Shown here: one piece after another, positions 37,845 to 45,935 of the stretch
How positions within the stretch are numbered: the first letter of the stretch is position 1
Layout: each line of letters begins with the position of its first letter
DNA from: Winogradskyella costae
GTDB lineage: Bacteria > Bacteroidota > Bacteroidia > Flavobacteriales > Flavobacteriaceae
Length of the DNA: 64,000 nucleotides
Direction: 5' to 3'
Assembly: GCF_013403865.1 (NCBI RefSeq)
Contig: NZ_JABFDK010000002.1
Span: 310,001 to 374,000, forward strand
Position numbers and translations under genes: made by a program
The notes under the pieces: generated by a model
Told to the model about the DNA's origin: nothing
Seen by the model: only the letters and a program-made list of their open reading frames with translations
The model's database searches: none

Positions 37845-37969
37845 AGGTTTATACTAATACGACGTTTAGAATTAACAAAAAATATGAAAAAAAAGAATTG
37901 GAATAAGAAATGAAATTTACAAGAGGTTTAATTATGGAGAAAGAATAGAAGTGAGATTTTAAGTAATTG

Positions 37970-38053
37970 TGCGCACGAGAAGATTCGAACTTCCACGGAC
38001 TAATGTCCACCAACCCCTCAAGCTGGCGCGTCTACCAATTCCGCCACGTGCGC
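37970..38053 (-). tRNA. tRNA-Leu (anticodon GAG)
   Basis: 84-nt tRNA with acceptor stem GCGCACG/CGTGCGC, D-arm with GGAATTGGTAGACGC, anticodon stem CCAGC/GTTGG around the loop TTGAGGG (anticodon GAG, reads CUC and CUU), a long variable arm as expected for Leu, and T-loop GTTCGAATC. CCA is not encoded. Confidence 0.95.
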
Positions 38054-38072
38054 AAAATAATGAAGTAAATAT

Positions 38073-38106
38073 AAAAAAAAGTTAAGCGTTATGCTTAACT
38101 TTTTTT
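38073..38106 (-). terminator. Terminator between tRNA-Lys copy 1 and tRNA-Leu
   Basis: Stem GTTAAGC/GCTTAAC (38081-38087, 38093-38099) extended by A/T runs on both sides. It follows tRNA-Lys copy 1 on the minus strand and has the same stem as the terminator at 38441-38472. Confidence 0.7.
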
Positions 38107-38109
38107 CAG

Positions 38110-38182
38110 TGACCAGTCTGGGGCTCGAACCCAGGACCCTCTCCTTAAAAGGGAGATGCTCTGCCAACTGAGCTAACTGGTC
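38110..38182 (-). tRNA. tRNA-Lys (anticodon TTT), copy 1
   Basis: 73-nt tRNA with acceptor GACCAGT/ACTGGTC, anticodon stem TCTCC/GGAGA, loop CTTTTAA (anticodon TTT) and T-loop TTCGAGC. Identical over its length to the copy at 38475-38547. CCA is not encoded. Confidence 0.96.
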
Positions 38183-38207
38183 GTTATGTTTTTTTCTAAC
38201 GAGGGTG

Positions 38208-38236
38208 CAAATATAAAACCTTTATGCAAATACAAA
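38208..38236 (-). promoter_or_regulatory. Promoter of tRNA-Lys copy 1
   Basis: Minus strand: TTTG at 38233-38236, then 17 nt, then TATATTTG at 38208-38215, an exact TAnnTTTG match about 25 nt before the tRNA. The copy 2 unit has the same arrangement. Confidence 0.6.
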
Positions 38237-38440
38237 GACTAGAATTGAAAAAAAATTAATTTTTTTTTAAATTAGGATATTATAAATAAGAAATAGAACT
38301 TTTATTTTATTCTATCGTTTTGTTTTGTAGTGAGTTACTAGTTTTAGGTCTTCATTTACCTAAAGAAATGTTTTTTATTTATAAAGTTGCTGTTTTCGAT
38401 AACTGTATACTTTTAGGAATATAAGTTCAGTTTTAAGCAA

Positions 38441-38472
38441 AAAAAAAGTTAAGCGCAATGCTTAACTTTTTT
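38441..38472 (-). terminator. Terminator of tRNA-Lys copy 2
   Basis: Stem GTTAAGC/GCTTAAC (38448-38454, 38460-38466) with flanking A and T runs, immediately 3' of tRNA-Lys copy 2 on the minus strand. Confidence 0.7.
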
Positions 38473-38474
38473 AG

Positions 38475-38547
38475 TGACCAGTCTGGGGCTCGAACCCAGG
38501 ACCCTCTCCTTAAAAGGGAGATGCTCTGCCAACTGAGCTAACTGGTC
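38475..38547 (-). tRNA. tRNA-Lys (anticodon TTT), copy 2
   Basis: Same 73-nt sequence and fold as 38110-38182, with anticodon TTT. It has its own upstream promoter-like element and its own terminator, so it is a complete duplicated unit. Confidence 0.96.
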
Positions 38548-38573
38548 TTATATGCTTTTCTCTAACGAGGGTG

Positions 38574-38603
38574 CAAATATATAAGCTTTCTTTAATTTAA
38601 CAA
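38574..38603 (-). promoter_or_regulatory. Promoter of tRNA-Lys copy 2
   Basis: Minus strand: TTG at 38601-38603, 19-nt spacer, TATATTTG at 38574-38581. The stretch CTCGTTAGA between promoter and tRNA is shared with copy 1. Confidence 0.6.
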
Positions 38604-38676
38604 CACTTTTTTTAATTTTTTTTCGTTTTTTTGTTGTGAACAAACCTATGGGTTTAATAATCAATTTATAAGTGCT

Positions 38677-39198
38677 ATGATTATAGTTTTAATAGGATAT
38701 ATGGGGTCAGGAAAATCGACCATTGGTAAGGAATTAGCTACAGCTCTGGAGTACAATTTTTTAGATTTAGATGATTACATTTCTGACAAGGAAAAAAGGT
38801 CAGTTTCTGAAATATTCGAATCAAAAGGGGAAATTTATTTTAGAAAAAAGGAAACTGAATACTTAAATGAAGTTTTAAATTCTTCTGAAAATAGTGTTTT
38901 AGCTTTAGGCGGTGGTACACCTTGTTATGGTAAAAACATGGATTTAATAATTAACAATGCGAATGTGACTAGTTTTTATTTAAAGCTGTCGATACCGCTT
39001 TTATCGAAACGTTTATTCACAGAACGAGAACAACGCCCTTTAATAAGTCATTTAAATTCTGAGACTGAACTATTAGAATTCATTGGTAAACACTTATTTG
39101 AGCGTAATCAATATTATAGTAGATCCCATATTACACTTAACACAGATCATAAAACGAAACAAGATATTTTAGAAGAACTTGTAGGACATTTAGTCTAA
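38677..39198 (+). CDS. aroK: Shikimate kinase
   Basis: A 173-residue P-loop kinase phosphorylating shikimate in aromatic amino acid synthesis. Walker A GYMGSGKST is at residues 7-15, LDLDDYI gives the shikimate/Mg site, FRKKETEYL the substrate-binding Arg, and LGGGTPCY the Walker-B-like GGG loop. The lid contains REQRPLI. The 3' end overlaps the end of the convergent PRTase gene by 9 bp. Confidence 0.95.
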   Translation: MIIVLIGYMGSGKSTIGKELATALEYNFLDLDDYISDKEKRSVSEIFESKGEIYFRKKETEYLNEVLNSSENSVLALGGGTPCYGKNMDLIINNANVTSFYLKLSIPLLSKRLFTEREQRPLISHLNSETELLEFIGKHLFERNQYYSRSHITLNTDHKTKQDILEELVGHLV

Positions 39199-39693
39199 AT
39201 AGGCTTCGTAAGGTTGTTTAGATAAGTTAACATGTACATGCTCAAATAAAGAGGTTGAAAGGGAGATGCCTTTAAAATCTGCCTTAACAGGGTATTTCTT
39301 ATGATTTCGATTCACTAAAACTGCGGTTTTAAACTGTTTTAGAGGTACATCTAAAAAGTGTTTAATACCATAGATTAATGTACTTCCAGAATTAAGGACG
39401 TCGTCAATAAGTATAATAGATTTATTAGTGTAGTCTTCTTTTGGTATCGAGGTTTTAATCGGAGCTGTTGGTTCTAATTTATTGATCATTACCTTGCATA
39501 AGGTAGATTCAATAGTAGAAATTTTATCTAAATGAGATTTTATTTTTTTCGCAAGAAGATAGCCGTTGCTTTCTATGCCTGCAATAATGAGCTCAGTTTC
39601 ATTCACATTGCTTTCGTATATTTGATACGCAATGCGTTTTATTTTATGCTCAATTTCTTTATGACTTAAAATTGTATTTTTAGTAAGTGCCAT
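39190..39693 (-). CDS. Phosphoribosyltransferase family protein
   Basis: A 167-residue type I PRTase. The PRPP-binding motif ILIDDVLNSGSTLIYG is at residues about 94-109. It resembles PyrR/Hpt-like proteins, but the substrate hood is not diagnostic. It is the last gene of a minus-strand group hslR-like, methyltransferase, PRTase; its start touches the methyltransferase stop (shared base 39693), so translation is coupled. A nucleobase salvage or regulatory role is likely. Confidence 0.85.
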   Translation of the reverse strand: MALTKNTILSHKEIEHKIKRIAYQIYESNVNETELIIAGIESNGYLLAKKIKSHLDKISTIESTLCKVMINKLEPTAPIKTSIPKEDYTNKSIILIDDVLNSGSTLIYGIKHFLDVPLKQFKTAVLVNRNHKKYPVKADFKGISLSTSLFEHVHVNLSKQPYEAYLD

Positions 39694-40280
39694 TAGCTCT
39701 TTTTTTCAAAGATAAAAAACAGTTCATTACCTTGTCTTTCTTTTATCGAATTAATTGATGGTTCTAAAACTTTAAGATGAAACTTGTGTTCGAAAAGCGA
39801 TTTATATTCTGAAAGACTCCCGCCAAACGGTGGTCCATTTTCAGTTAATTCAAAATTAAAGAATAAACCAACAAGCTTCCCTCGGTTTTTTAACAACTGA
39901 TACATTTTTTCAACATAGGGTTCTCTTAAGCTCGGATCTAGAGCGCAAAAAAAGGTTTGTTCAAAAATATACTCATAACTGTCATACCATTCAAAGAAGT
40001 CAGTTTTTAGAAGTTGTGCTTCAGGGAATTCGGGAATACGTTTTTTAAAATTATTTAGAGGCTGTTGAGCAAAATCTAAGATGTATAGGTTTTTGAAACC
40101 ATTATTCCATAAATATTCAGCTTCGTAACTATTTCCTGCACCTGGAATTAAAATTTTTACAGTCTTATCTTTAAGTTGATCAAAATAAGTTTTTAACGGA
40201 GGAGATGTATAGCCAACATTCCAACCGGTCTTATGAGTCGCGTAGCGTTCTTCCCAATATTCTTGATCTATTTTATTCAT
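39693..40280 (-). CDS. TPMT-family SAM-dependent methyltransferase
   Basis: A 195-residue class I methyltransferase of the thiopurine S-methyltransferase type. It begins DQEYWEERYATHKTGWNVG, has the SAM motif ILIPGAGNSYEAEYL, then LDFAQQPLNNFKKR and LLKTDFFEW. The second half includes FEQTFFCALDP and GPPFGGSLSEY, all typical of TPMT family members that detoxify thiols, selenium or halides. The natural substrate is not known. Confidence 0.88.
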   Translation of the reverse strand: MNKIDQEYWEERYATHKTGWNVGYTSPPLKTYFDQLKDKTVKILIPGAGNSYEAEYLWNNGFKNLYILDFAQQPLNNFKKRIPEFPEAQLLKTDFFEWYDSYEYIFEQTFFCALDPSLREPYVEKMYQLLKNRGKLVGLFFNFELTENGPPFGGSLSEYKSLFEHKFHLKVLEPSINSIKERQGNELFFIFEKKS

Positions 40281-40311
40281 ATAACCGTATTATTTAAAAA
40301 ATGTATTCGAC

Positions 40312-40686
40312 CTATTCTTCGTCATCTTCATGAAAGTCATCAATATCTCGTCGATCCTTTTTAGTAGGTCGTCCGGTGCCTTTCTTTCTGTAGTAATCTT
40401 TACTGTATTTTAAGAGCTCTTGTGCCTCAAAAGCAGATTTAGGGGTGGTGTCTGTTCTATATAGGTCAACTAATTTTGCTCCTACACGATTTTGAGGTAA
40501 ATCATTAACAGTAAGCTGATAAATGATTTGGTCTTTTCTAAGTTCTATTTTATCGGTAGGAAATACTTCCCTAGATGGTTTTACTGCCGCACCGTTAACT
40601 TTTACTTGTCCTTTTTTACATGCTTTTGTTGCAATGCTTCGTGTTTTGTAATAGCGTACACACCATAAATATTTATCAATTCGCAT
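40312..40686 (-). CDS. S4-domain RNA-binding protein (Hsp15-like)
   Basis: A 124-residue protein with an N-terminal S4 RNA-binding domain (MRIDKYLWCVRYYKTRSIATKACKKGQVKVNG, written here only as a region spanning residues 1-32) and a basic/acidic tail. Hsp15/HslR proteins rescue stalled 50S subunits carrying nascent chains. It leads the minus-strand group with the methyltransferase and PRTase genes. A TAnnTTTG element lies 37 nt upstream. Confidence 0.88.
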   Translation of the reverse strand: MRIDKYLWCVRYYKTRSIATKACKKGQVKVNGAAVKPSREVFPTDKIELRKDQIIYQLTVNDLPQNRVGAKLVDLYRTDTTPKSAFEAQELLKYSKDYYRKKGTGRPTKKDRRDIDDFHEDDEE

Positions 40687-40722
40687 ATCTTTTTAACTAA
40701 AAACTACGTTAATCTTGTAGTG

Positions 40723-40730
40723 CAAAAATA
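40723..40730 (-). promoter_or_regulatory. Probable promoter -7 element of the S4-protein operon
   Basis: Minus strand TATTTTTG matches TAnnTTTG, 36 nt before the start at 40686. No clear -33 TTG at the right spacing. Confidence 0.4.
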
Positions 40731-40820
40731 TTATATTATTGTATCTTGCGCGTTAAAAATAAGCAATAATGAACTTTGTATATAAACTGTGGTGGTTTTA
40801 TACATTCAATATAAATTTCT

Positions 40821-41870
40821 ATGAAAATTAAAATTTTAAAATTTAGTCTCGTATTAATGGTGTTCTCTGCTATTGTTATTTCTTGTAAAAAAGATGATGA
40901 TGATTCATTTACTTTTGTAGAGGAAGATAGAACTGAGCAGCAAGCTAAAGACAAAGATTCTTTGATACTATATTTATCTACGCATTATTATAATTCAGGC
41001 TTTTTTGAAACCGGTTCGGATCATAAATATACAGATATCGTTATTACAGCATTAGAAGAAGGGGAATCCGTACCAGAAAATCATACATTATTAATGACAG
41101 CTGTTGACACACGTAACACAACTTATTTAGAAGCAGATTATGAATATTACGTATTAAACATTAACCAAGGTGGTGGTGGTTCGCCTTCATTCGTTGATAG
41201 AGTTCGTGTAAGATATGAAGGGATATCTTTAAATAACGCCTTATCAGGAGATAATGAAACTTTTGACTCTAGCGTAACCCCCGTAAATTTTAATTTACAA
41301 ACAAATGGTTCAACAACTAGTGTTATAAAGGCATGGCAACTTGTAATGCCTGAATTTAATGCGGCATTTAATTATGAAATAGATGAAATAGGTAACTTCG
41401 ATTTTCAAGATTTTGGTCTTGGTGTTATGTTTGTGCCTTCTGGTTTAAGTTATTTCTCAAGCAGTACTACAGGAACTTCTTATGATAATCTTATTTTTAA
41501 ATTTGAATTATTACAGTATGAAGTAGAAGATCATGATAATGATGGAGTACCGTCTTACCTTGAAGATTTAGAAGGAGATTTAGATATCGCAAATGATGAT
41601 ACAGACGGTGATGGTGTGCCAAACTTTGTAGATATTGATGATGATAATGATAATATATCAACGAGAGATGAATTGATGCCTACAACATATATCGTGGATA
41701 CTAATAATAACGAACTAGAGCCTATACTTGGTACCAATGAATTTGAAGTAAGCAGAGCTAATATTGGAGGCGTTATTACGATTAAGACTTTAACTATTTT
41801 AGACTCTGATGAGGATGGTACGCCAGATTATTTAGATCCAACTGTTACAATTAATTACAACGAGATTTAG
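40821..41870 (+). CDS. FKBP-type isomerase-like lipoprotein with acidic calcium-type repeats
   Basis: A 349-residue lipoprotein; the signal ends at lipobox VISC (Cys22) followed by a Lys-Asp-rich linker. Residues about 130-235 resemble an FKBP domain (VDRVRVRYEGISL ... FDSSVTPVNF ... IKAWQLVMPEF). The C-terminal 110 residues carry repeated acidic motifs (DNDGVPSYLED, DTDGDGVPNFVD, DSDEDGTPDYLD), the thrombospondin type 3/EF-like calcium loops. It is probably at the cell surface or periplasm. Whether the isomerase site is active cannot be judged. Confidence 0.8.
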   Translation: MKIKILKFSLVLMVFSAIVISCKKDDDDSFTFVEEDRTEQQAKDKDSLILYLSTHYYNSGFFETGSDHKYTDIVITALEEGESVPENHTLLMTAVDTRNTTYLEADYEYYVLNINQGGGGSPSFVDRVRVRYEGISLNNALSGDNETFDSSVTPVNFNLQTNGSTTSVIKAWQLVMPEFNAAFNYEIDEIGNFDFQDFGLGVMFVPSGLSYFSSSTTGTSYDNLIFKFELLQYEVEDHDNDGVPSYLEDLEGDLDIANDDTDGDGVPNFVDIDDDNDNISTRDELMPTTYIVDTNNNELEPILGTNEFEVSRANIGGVITIKTLTILDSDEDGTPDYLDPTVTINYNEI

Positions 41871-41897
41871 TATCCGAAACTAAATTCTTAAAATAAG

Positions 41898-41928
41898 AAA
41901 AGCCGCTCAAAATTTTTGAGCGGCTTTT
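41898..41928. terminator. Bidirectional terminator
   Basis: Long stem AAAAGCCGCTCAAAA/TTTTGAGCGGCTTTT between the convergent FKBP lipoprotein and OMP genes, with A- and T-runs so that it can work on both strands. Confidence 0.85.
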
Positions 41929-41950
41929 TATTTGCTTTTTTTAGCTTTGT

Positions 41951-42550
41951 CTAAAGCGCAATAGATAAACTTAATATTAACTGATCTGGTCTCGTGTCTA
42001 TTCTACTAACAATACCTGTGCCTAAATTAGTATCTATAAAAGTGGCTTCGTTATGATTAAAGCCTCTTTCGTATCTTAGGTCTACTCCGATGTTATTAAA
42101 GCTAAGTCCGATTCCAAAATTTAATCCAACAGAAAAATCGTTTTCAACATTATCGATATTAATACCGTCAAATTCTGTATCTAAAATATACTGAAATGAA
42201 GGTCCTGCGAAAACGCTTACAGGTCCTAAAACTCTAACTCCTAAAAGTACTGGCGCATCAATTTTCTTAACAGAAAAGACATCGCTACTATAGTCACTTT
42301 TGGTAGCTGTATAAATGAGCTCAGGCTTCAGGTATAATTTGTTACCTATTTTCCCAAAAAGACCAATATGGTAACCGATGTTACGATCTGGATTTTTGGC
42401 ATTAGCACTAGCAGATTCAAAATAGTCCCCGTTAGCGCTATAATTTAAGCCACCTTTAATTCCAAAGGAATTTCCGTTTTGGGCATTTATTGACAATCCA
42501 ACAAAAGCAAAAACAACAGTCGCAATAACTGTTTTTTTAAAATTTTTCAT
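41951..42550 (-). CDS. Outer-membrane beta-barrel protein (porin family)
   Basis: A 199-residue OMP_b-brl type protein. Signal peptide MKNFKKTVIATVVFAFVGLS ends near INAQ. Alternating strands follow (FGIKGGLNYS, KLYLKPELIYTA, VGLNFGIGLSFN, VDLRYERGF), ending LILSLSIAL, a typical C-terminal barrel strand. Function is unknown; such small barrels are common in this family. Confidence 0.85.
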   Translation of the reverse strand: MKNFKKTVIATVVFAFVGLSINAQNGNSFGIKGGLNYSANGDYFESASANAKNPDRNIGYHIGLFGKIGNKLYLKPELIYTATKSDYSSDVFSVKKIDAPVLLGVRVLGPVSVFAGPSFQYILDTEFDGINIDNVENDFSVGLNFGIGLSFNNIGVDLRYERGFNHNEATFIDTNLGTGIVSRIDTRPDQLILSLSIAL

Positions 42551-42603
42551 AATGTTCGTTTTTAAGATTAGGTACTTGCTTCAAAAACGATACCAAATCA
42601 AAA

Positions 42604-43557
42604 TTATTTTCTTTTCATTACTTTTTTAACAGCATTTTGAATCGCATCACTATTTAATCCGTACTTATCCATAAGCTGTGCTGGCGTACCAGATTCTCCA
42701 AAAGTATCATTTGTTGCTACAAATTCTTGGGGTGTTGGACGATGCTGAGCTAGGACTCTAGCAACACTTTCCCCTAAACCTCCAAGATGGTTGTGTTCTT
42801 CTGCGGTAACAATACAACCTGTTTTTGCAACAGATTCTAAAATAGCTTTGTCGTCTAAAGGTTTTATAGTGTGAATGTTAATAACTTCAGCAGAAATACC
42901 AGCTTCGTGCAATGCTTTAGATGCTTCAAGAGCCTCCCAAACTAAATGACCAGTAGCAACGATTGTGACATCTGTACCTTCAGTAAATTTAATAGCTTTT
43001 CCTATTTCAAATTTCTGATCAGCAGGTGTGAAAATTGGAACAGAAGGACGACCAAATCTTAAATATACAGGACCATCATAATCTGCAATGGCAATAGTTG
43101 CTGCTTTTGTCTGGTTGTAATCACATGGATTAATAACGACCATTCCTGGTAGCATTTTCATTAATCCGATATCTTCTAAGATTTGATGTGTAGCTCCATC
43201 CTCACCTAAAGTTAAACCAGCGTGAGAAGCACAAATCTTTACGTTTTTACCAGAGTAAGCCACAGATTGACGAATCTGATCATAAACTCTCCCTGTAGAG
43301 AAGTTAGCAAATGTTCCTGTAAAAGGTATTTTTCCACCAATGGTTAAACCAGCTGCGATTCCAATCATATTAGCTTCTGCGATTCCAATTTGGAAAAAGC
43401 GCTCTGGATTTTCTTTAATGAATTCGTCCATTTTTAAAGATCCAATTAAGTCAGCACACAAGGCTACGACATTAGGATTTGTTCTGCCAAGTTCTGCTAA
43501 ACCCGCTCCAAATCCACTTCTTGTATCTTTCTTTTCTGTATATGTGTATGTTTTCAT
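42604..43557 (-). CDS. Transketolase, C-terminal subunit (split enzyme)
   Basis: A 317-residue protein equal to the pyrimidine-binding and C-terminal domains of transketolase (GFGAGLAELGRTNPNVVAL, GIAEANMIGIAAGLT, CASHAGLTLGEDGATHQ). The catalytic Glu of the IGIAEANMIG segment is present. The frame reaches 43569, but MKTYTYTEKKDTR at 43557 is the likely start. It forms one enzyme with the N-terminal subunit encoded 43 bp upstream, for the pentose phosphate pathway. Confidence 0.93.
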   Translation of the reverse strand: MKTYTYTEKKDTRSGFGAGLAELGRTNPNVVALCADLIGSLKMDEFIKENPERFFQIGIAEANMIGIAAGLTIGGKIPFTGTFANFSTGRVYDQIRQSVAYSGKNVKICASHAGLTLGEDGATHQILEDIGLMKMLPGMVVINPCDYNQTKAATIAIADYDGPVYLRFGRPSVPIFTPADQKFEIGKAIKFTEGTDVTIVATGHLVWEALEASKALHEAGISAEVINIHTIKPLDDKAILESVAKTGCIVTAEEHNHLGGLGESVARVLAQHRPTPQEFVATNDTFGESGTPAQLMDKYGLNSDAIQNAVKKVMKRK

Positions 43558-43600
43558 AATAATGCCCATAAAAATGGGTATCTGTTTAATTAGACTTTTT

Positions 43601-44446
43601 TTAGTAATCTCCTAAAGTTTCAGGATTTTGTGATAAACCTTCATTTAGTTGTTCATCGTTTGGTGCTTTACCATGCCAAGCATGTGTGTGCATCATAAAA
43701 TCAATGCCATTACCCATAACTGTGTGTAATAAAACACAAACGGGTTTTCCTTTTCCTGTTAAAGATTTAGCCTCTTTCATGCCTTTTATAATAGATTCAA
43801 GGTCGTTACCTTTTTCAATATCTATAACTGTCCAACCAAAAGCTTCAAATTTTGCTCTTAGACTTCCCATTGGTAATACATCGTCTGTAGAACCATCAAT
43901 TTGTTGCTGGTTTAAATCTATAGTTGAAATTAGATTATCTACTTTTTTAGCAGAAGCATACATAATAGCTTCCCAGTTTTGACCTTCTTGAAGTTCTCCA
44001 TCACCATGAAGACTATATACTAAATGATCGTCATTATTTAGTTTCTTGGCTTGTGCGGCACCTAGTGCAACAGACATACCTTGACCTAAAGAACCTGAAG
44101 CGATTCGGATACCTGGTAACCCTTCGTGTGTCGTTGGGTGGCCCTGTAAACGCGTATTTATTAATCTAAATGTGTTGAGCTCTTCAACCGGAAAATATCC
44201 AGATCTTGCCAATACACTATAGTATACAGGAGAAATATGTCCGTTTGAAAGAAAAAATAAATCTTCTCCAATTCCGTCCATGTCAAAACCGTCTTTTCTT
44301 TCCATGAGCTCTTGGTACAGAGAAACAAAAAATTCGGCACAGCCTAATGATCCGCCAGGATGACCAGAGTTTACCTTGTGTACCATTCGTATAATGTCTC
44401 TACGAACTTGAGTAGTTAAATCAGTTAATTCTTTAATGTTTGGCAT
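43601..44446 (-). CDS. Transketolase, N-terminal subunit (split enzyme)
   Basis: A 281-residue thiamine-diphosphate-binding half of transketolase. SGHPGGSLGCAEFFV and the ThDP motif HGDGELQEGQNWEAIMYA with the following NLI segment are visible, as is the HAWHGKAPNDEQ end. Its gene precedes that of the C-terminal half on the minus strand. A well-formed promoter lies 26 nt upstream. Confidence 0.94.
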   Translation of the reverse strand: MPNIKELTDLTTQVRRDIIRMVHKVNSGHPGGSLGCAEFFVSLYQELMERKDGFDMDGIGEDLFFLSNGHISPVYYSVLARSGYFPVEELNTFRLINTRLQGHPTTHEGLPGIRIASGSLGQGMSVALGAAQAKKLNNDDHLVYSLHGDGELQEGQNWEAIMYASAKKVDNLISTIDLNQQQIDGSTDDVLPMGSLRAKFEAFGWTVIDIEKGNDLESIIKGMKEAKSLTGKGKPVCVLLHTVMGNGIDFMMHTHAWHGKAPNDEQLNEGLSQNPETLGDY

Positions 44447-44471
44447 GTTATATTGCTTAAGTTTTATGTTA

Positions 44472-44501
44472 CAAAAGTAACTTTTTACTAAGGGTTTTCA
44501 A
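44472..44501 (-). promoter_or_regulatory. Promoter of the split transketolase genes
   Basis: Minus strand TTG (44499-44501), 19-nt spacer, TACTTTTG (44472-44479). Both boxes fit the Bacteroidota consensus. Confidence 0.7.
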
Positions 44502-44634
44502 AAGTTGAAAAGGAGCACTTATTAACGAATTGTGTAATTTGCTAACAATTGAGGGAAATACTTATAAGTAATAGCAAATTATTAGAAGATTGTTTTTTTA
44601 AATTTAATTTAAGAGGGATTACTATAGAGTTATT

Positions 44635-44642
44635 TATATTTG
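44635..44642 (+). promoter_or_regulatory. Probable promoter -7 element of tgt
   Basis: TATATTTG, an exact TAnnTTTG match, about 97 nt upstream of the tgt start. The -33 region lacks TTG. Confidence 0.4.
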
Positions 44643-44738
44643 CCGTCTGACTTACAATTCATGAGACGAACATGCTAAAATTAATTAAGATTAATAGCGT
44701 ACAACATGTGTCTTCTGAAAAACAATAAGTACAAACAC

Positions 44739-45869
44739 ATGAAATTTCAAAGAGTAGCAAAAGATACACAAAGCAAGGCAAGAGCAGGTTCAATAACAAC
44801 GGATCATGGAACTATAGAAACTCCTATTTTTATGCCAGTTGGTACTGTGGCTTCTGTAAAGGGAGTGCACCAAAGAGAGTTAAAAAATGATATTAATCCA
44901 GATATTATTCTAGGAAACACATATCATCTTTATTTAAGACCTCAAACACCAATTCTAGAACAAGCTGGAGGCTTACATAAATTTATGAATTGGGACCGAA
45001 ATATCTTAACAGATTCTGGGGGTTACCAAGTGTATTCTATGTCTTCAAATAGAAAGATTAAAGAGGAAGGTGTTAAGTTTAAATCGCATATAGATGGCAG
45101 TTACCATGTGTTTACTCCAGAAAATGTGATGGAAGTACAGCGCAGCATTGGTGCTGATATTATTATGGCTTTTGATGAGTGTACACCTTATCCATGTGAT
45201 TATAACTACGCTAAACGCTCGATGCACATGACGCATCGTTGGTTAGAGCGTTGTTTAACGCATCTAAAAAAGACACCTTTTAAATACGATTATGAACAAA
45301 CATTTTTTCCGATTGTTCAAGGAAGTTGTTATAAAGATTTAAGAGAGCAATCTGCAGAATATATTGCAAATGCTGGTGCTGAAGGGAATGCTATTGGTGG
45401 ACTTTCCGTTGGTGAGCCGGCAGAAGAAATGTATGCAATGACAGATATTGTATGTAATATTCTTCCAGAAGACAAACCTCGATATTTAATGGGGGTTGGG
45501 ACACCAATCAATATATTAGAAAATATAGCGTTAGGTGTAGATATGTTTGATTGTGTAATGCCAACGCGGAATGCAAGAAACGGTATGTTATTTACAGCTC
45601 ACGGCTCTATTAATATCAAAAATCTAAAATGGGCTAATGATTTTTCTCCTGTAGATGAGATGGGCATTACTTTTGTTGATACAGAATATAGTAAGGCGTA
45701 TTTAAGACATTTATTTACTGTTAACGAATTATTAGGTAAGCAAATTGCAACCATCCATAATTTAGGTTTTTACCTTTGGCTGACTAGAGAAGCCAGAAAA
45801 CATATTATAGCAGGCGATTTTAGAACTTGGAAAGATAAAATGGTAAAACAAATGGATAACCGTTTATAA
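44739..45869 (+). CDS. tgt: tRNA-guanine transglycosylase, zinc ligands replaced
   Basis: A 376-residue TGT that inserts a queuine precursor at position 34 of tRNAs with GUN anticodons. Seen: ILGNTYHLYLRP, TDSGGYQVYS with the catalytic Asp, FDECTPYP, GGLSVGEP, and FDCVMPTRNARNG with the nucleophile Asp. In the C-terminal part, where the E. coli enzyme has three zinc Cys (CxCxxC), this protein has DEMGITFVDTEYSKAYLRH with no cysteine. The start is set at MKFQRVAKD (44739), though the frame opens 33 bp earlier. lptG follows. Confidence 0.93.
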   Translation: MKFQRVAKDTQSKARAGSITTDHGTIETPIFMPVGTVASVKGVHQRELKNDINPDIILGNTYHLYLRPQTPILEQAGGLHKFMNWDRNILTDSGGYQVYSMSSNRKIKEEGVKFKSHIDGSYHVFTPENVMEVQRSIGADIIMAFDECTPYPCDYNYAKRSMHMTHRWLERCLTHLKKTPFKYDYEQTFFPIVQGSCYKDLREQSAEYIANAGAEGNAIGGLSVGEPAEEMYAMTDIVCNILPEDKPRYLMGVGTPINILENIALGVDMFDCVMPTRNARNGMLFTAHGSINIKNLKWANDFSPVDEMGITFVDTEYSKAYLRHLFTVNELLGKQIATIHNLGFYLWLTREARKHIIAGDFRTWKDKMVKQMDNRL

Positions 45870-45935
45870 AAATAGATTTTGAAACTGGATTTAATACTCA
45901 GTTCTATTAAATAACTAAACAATTAAAGAAGAGAC

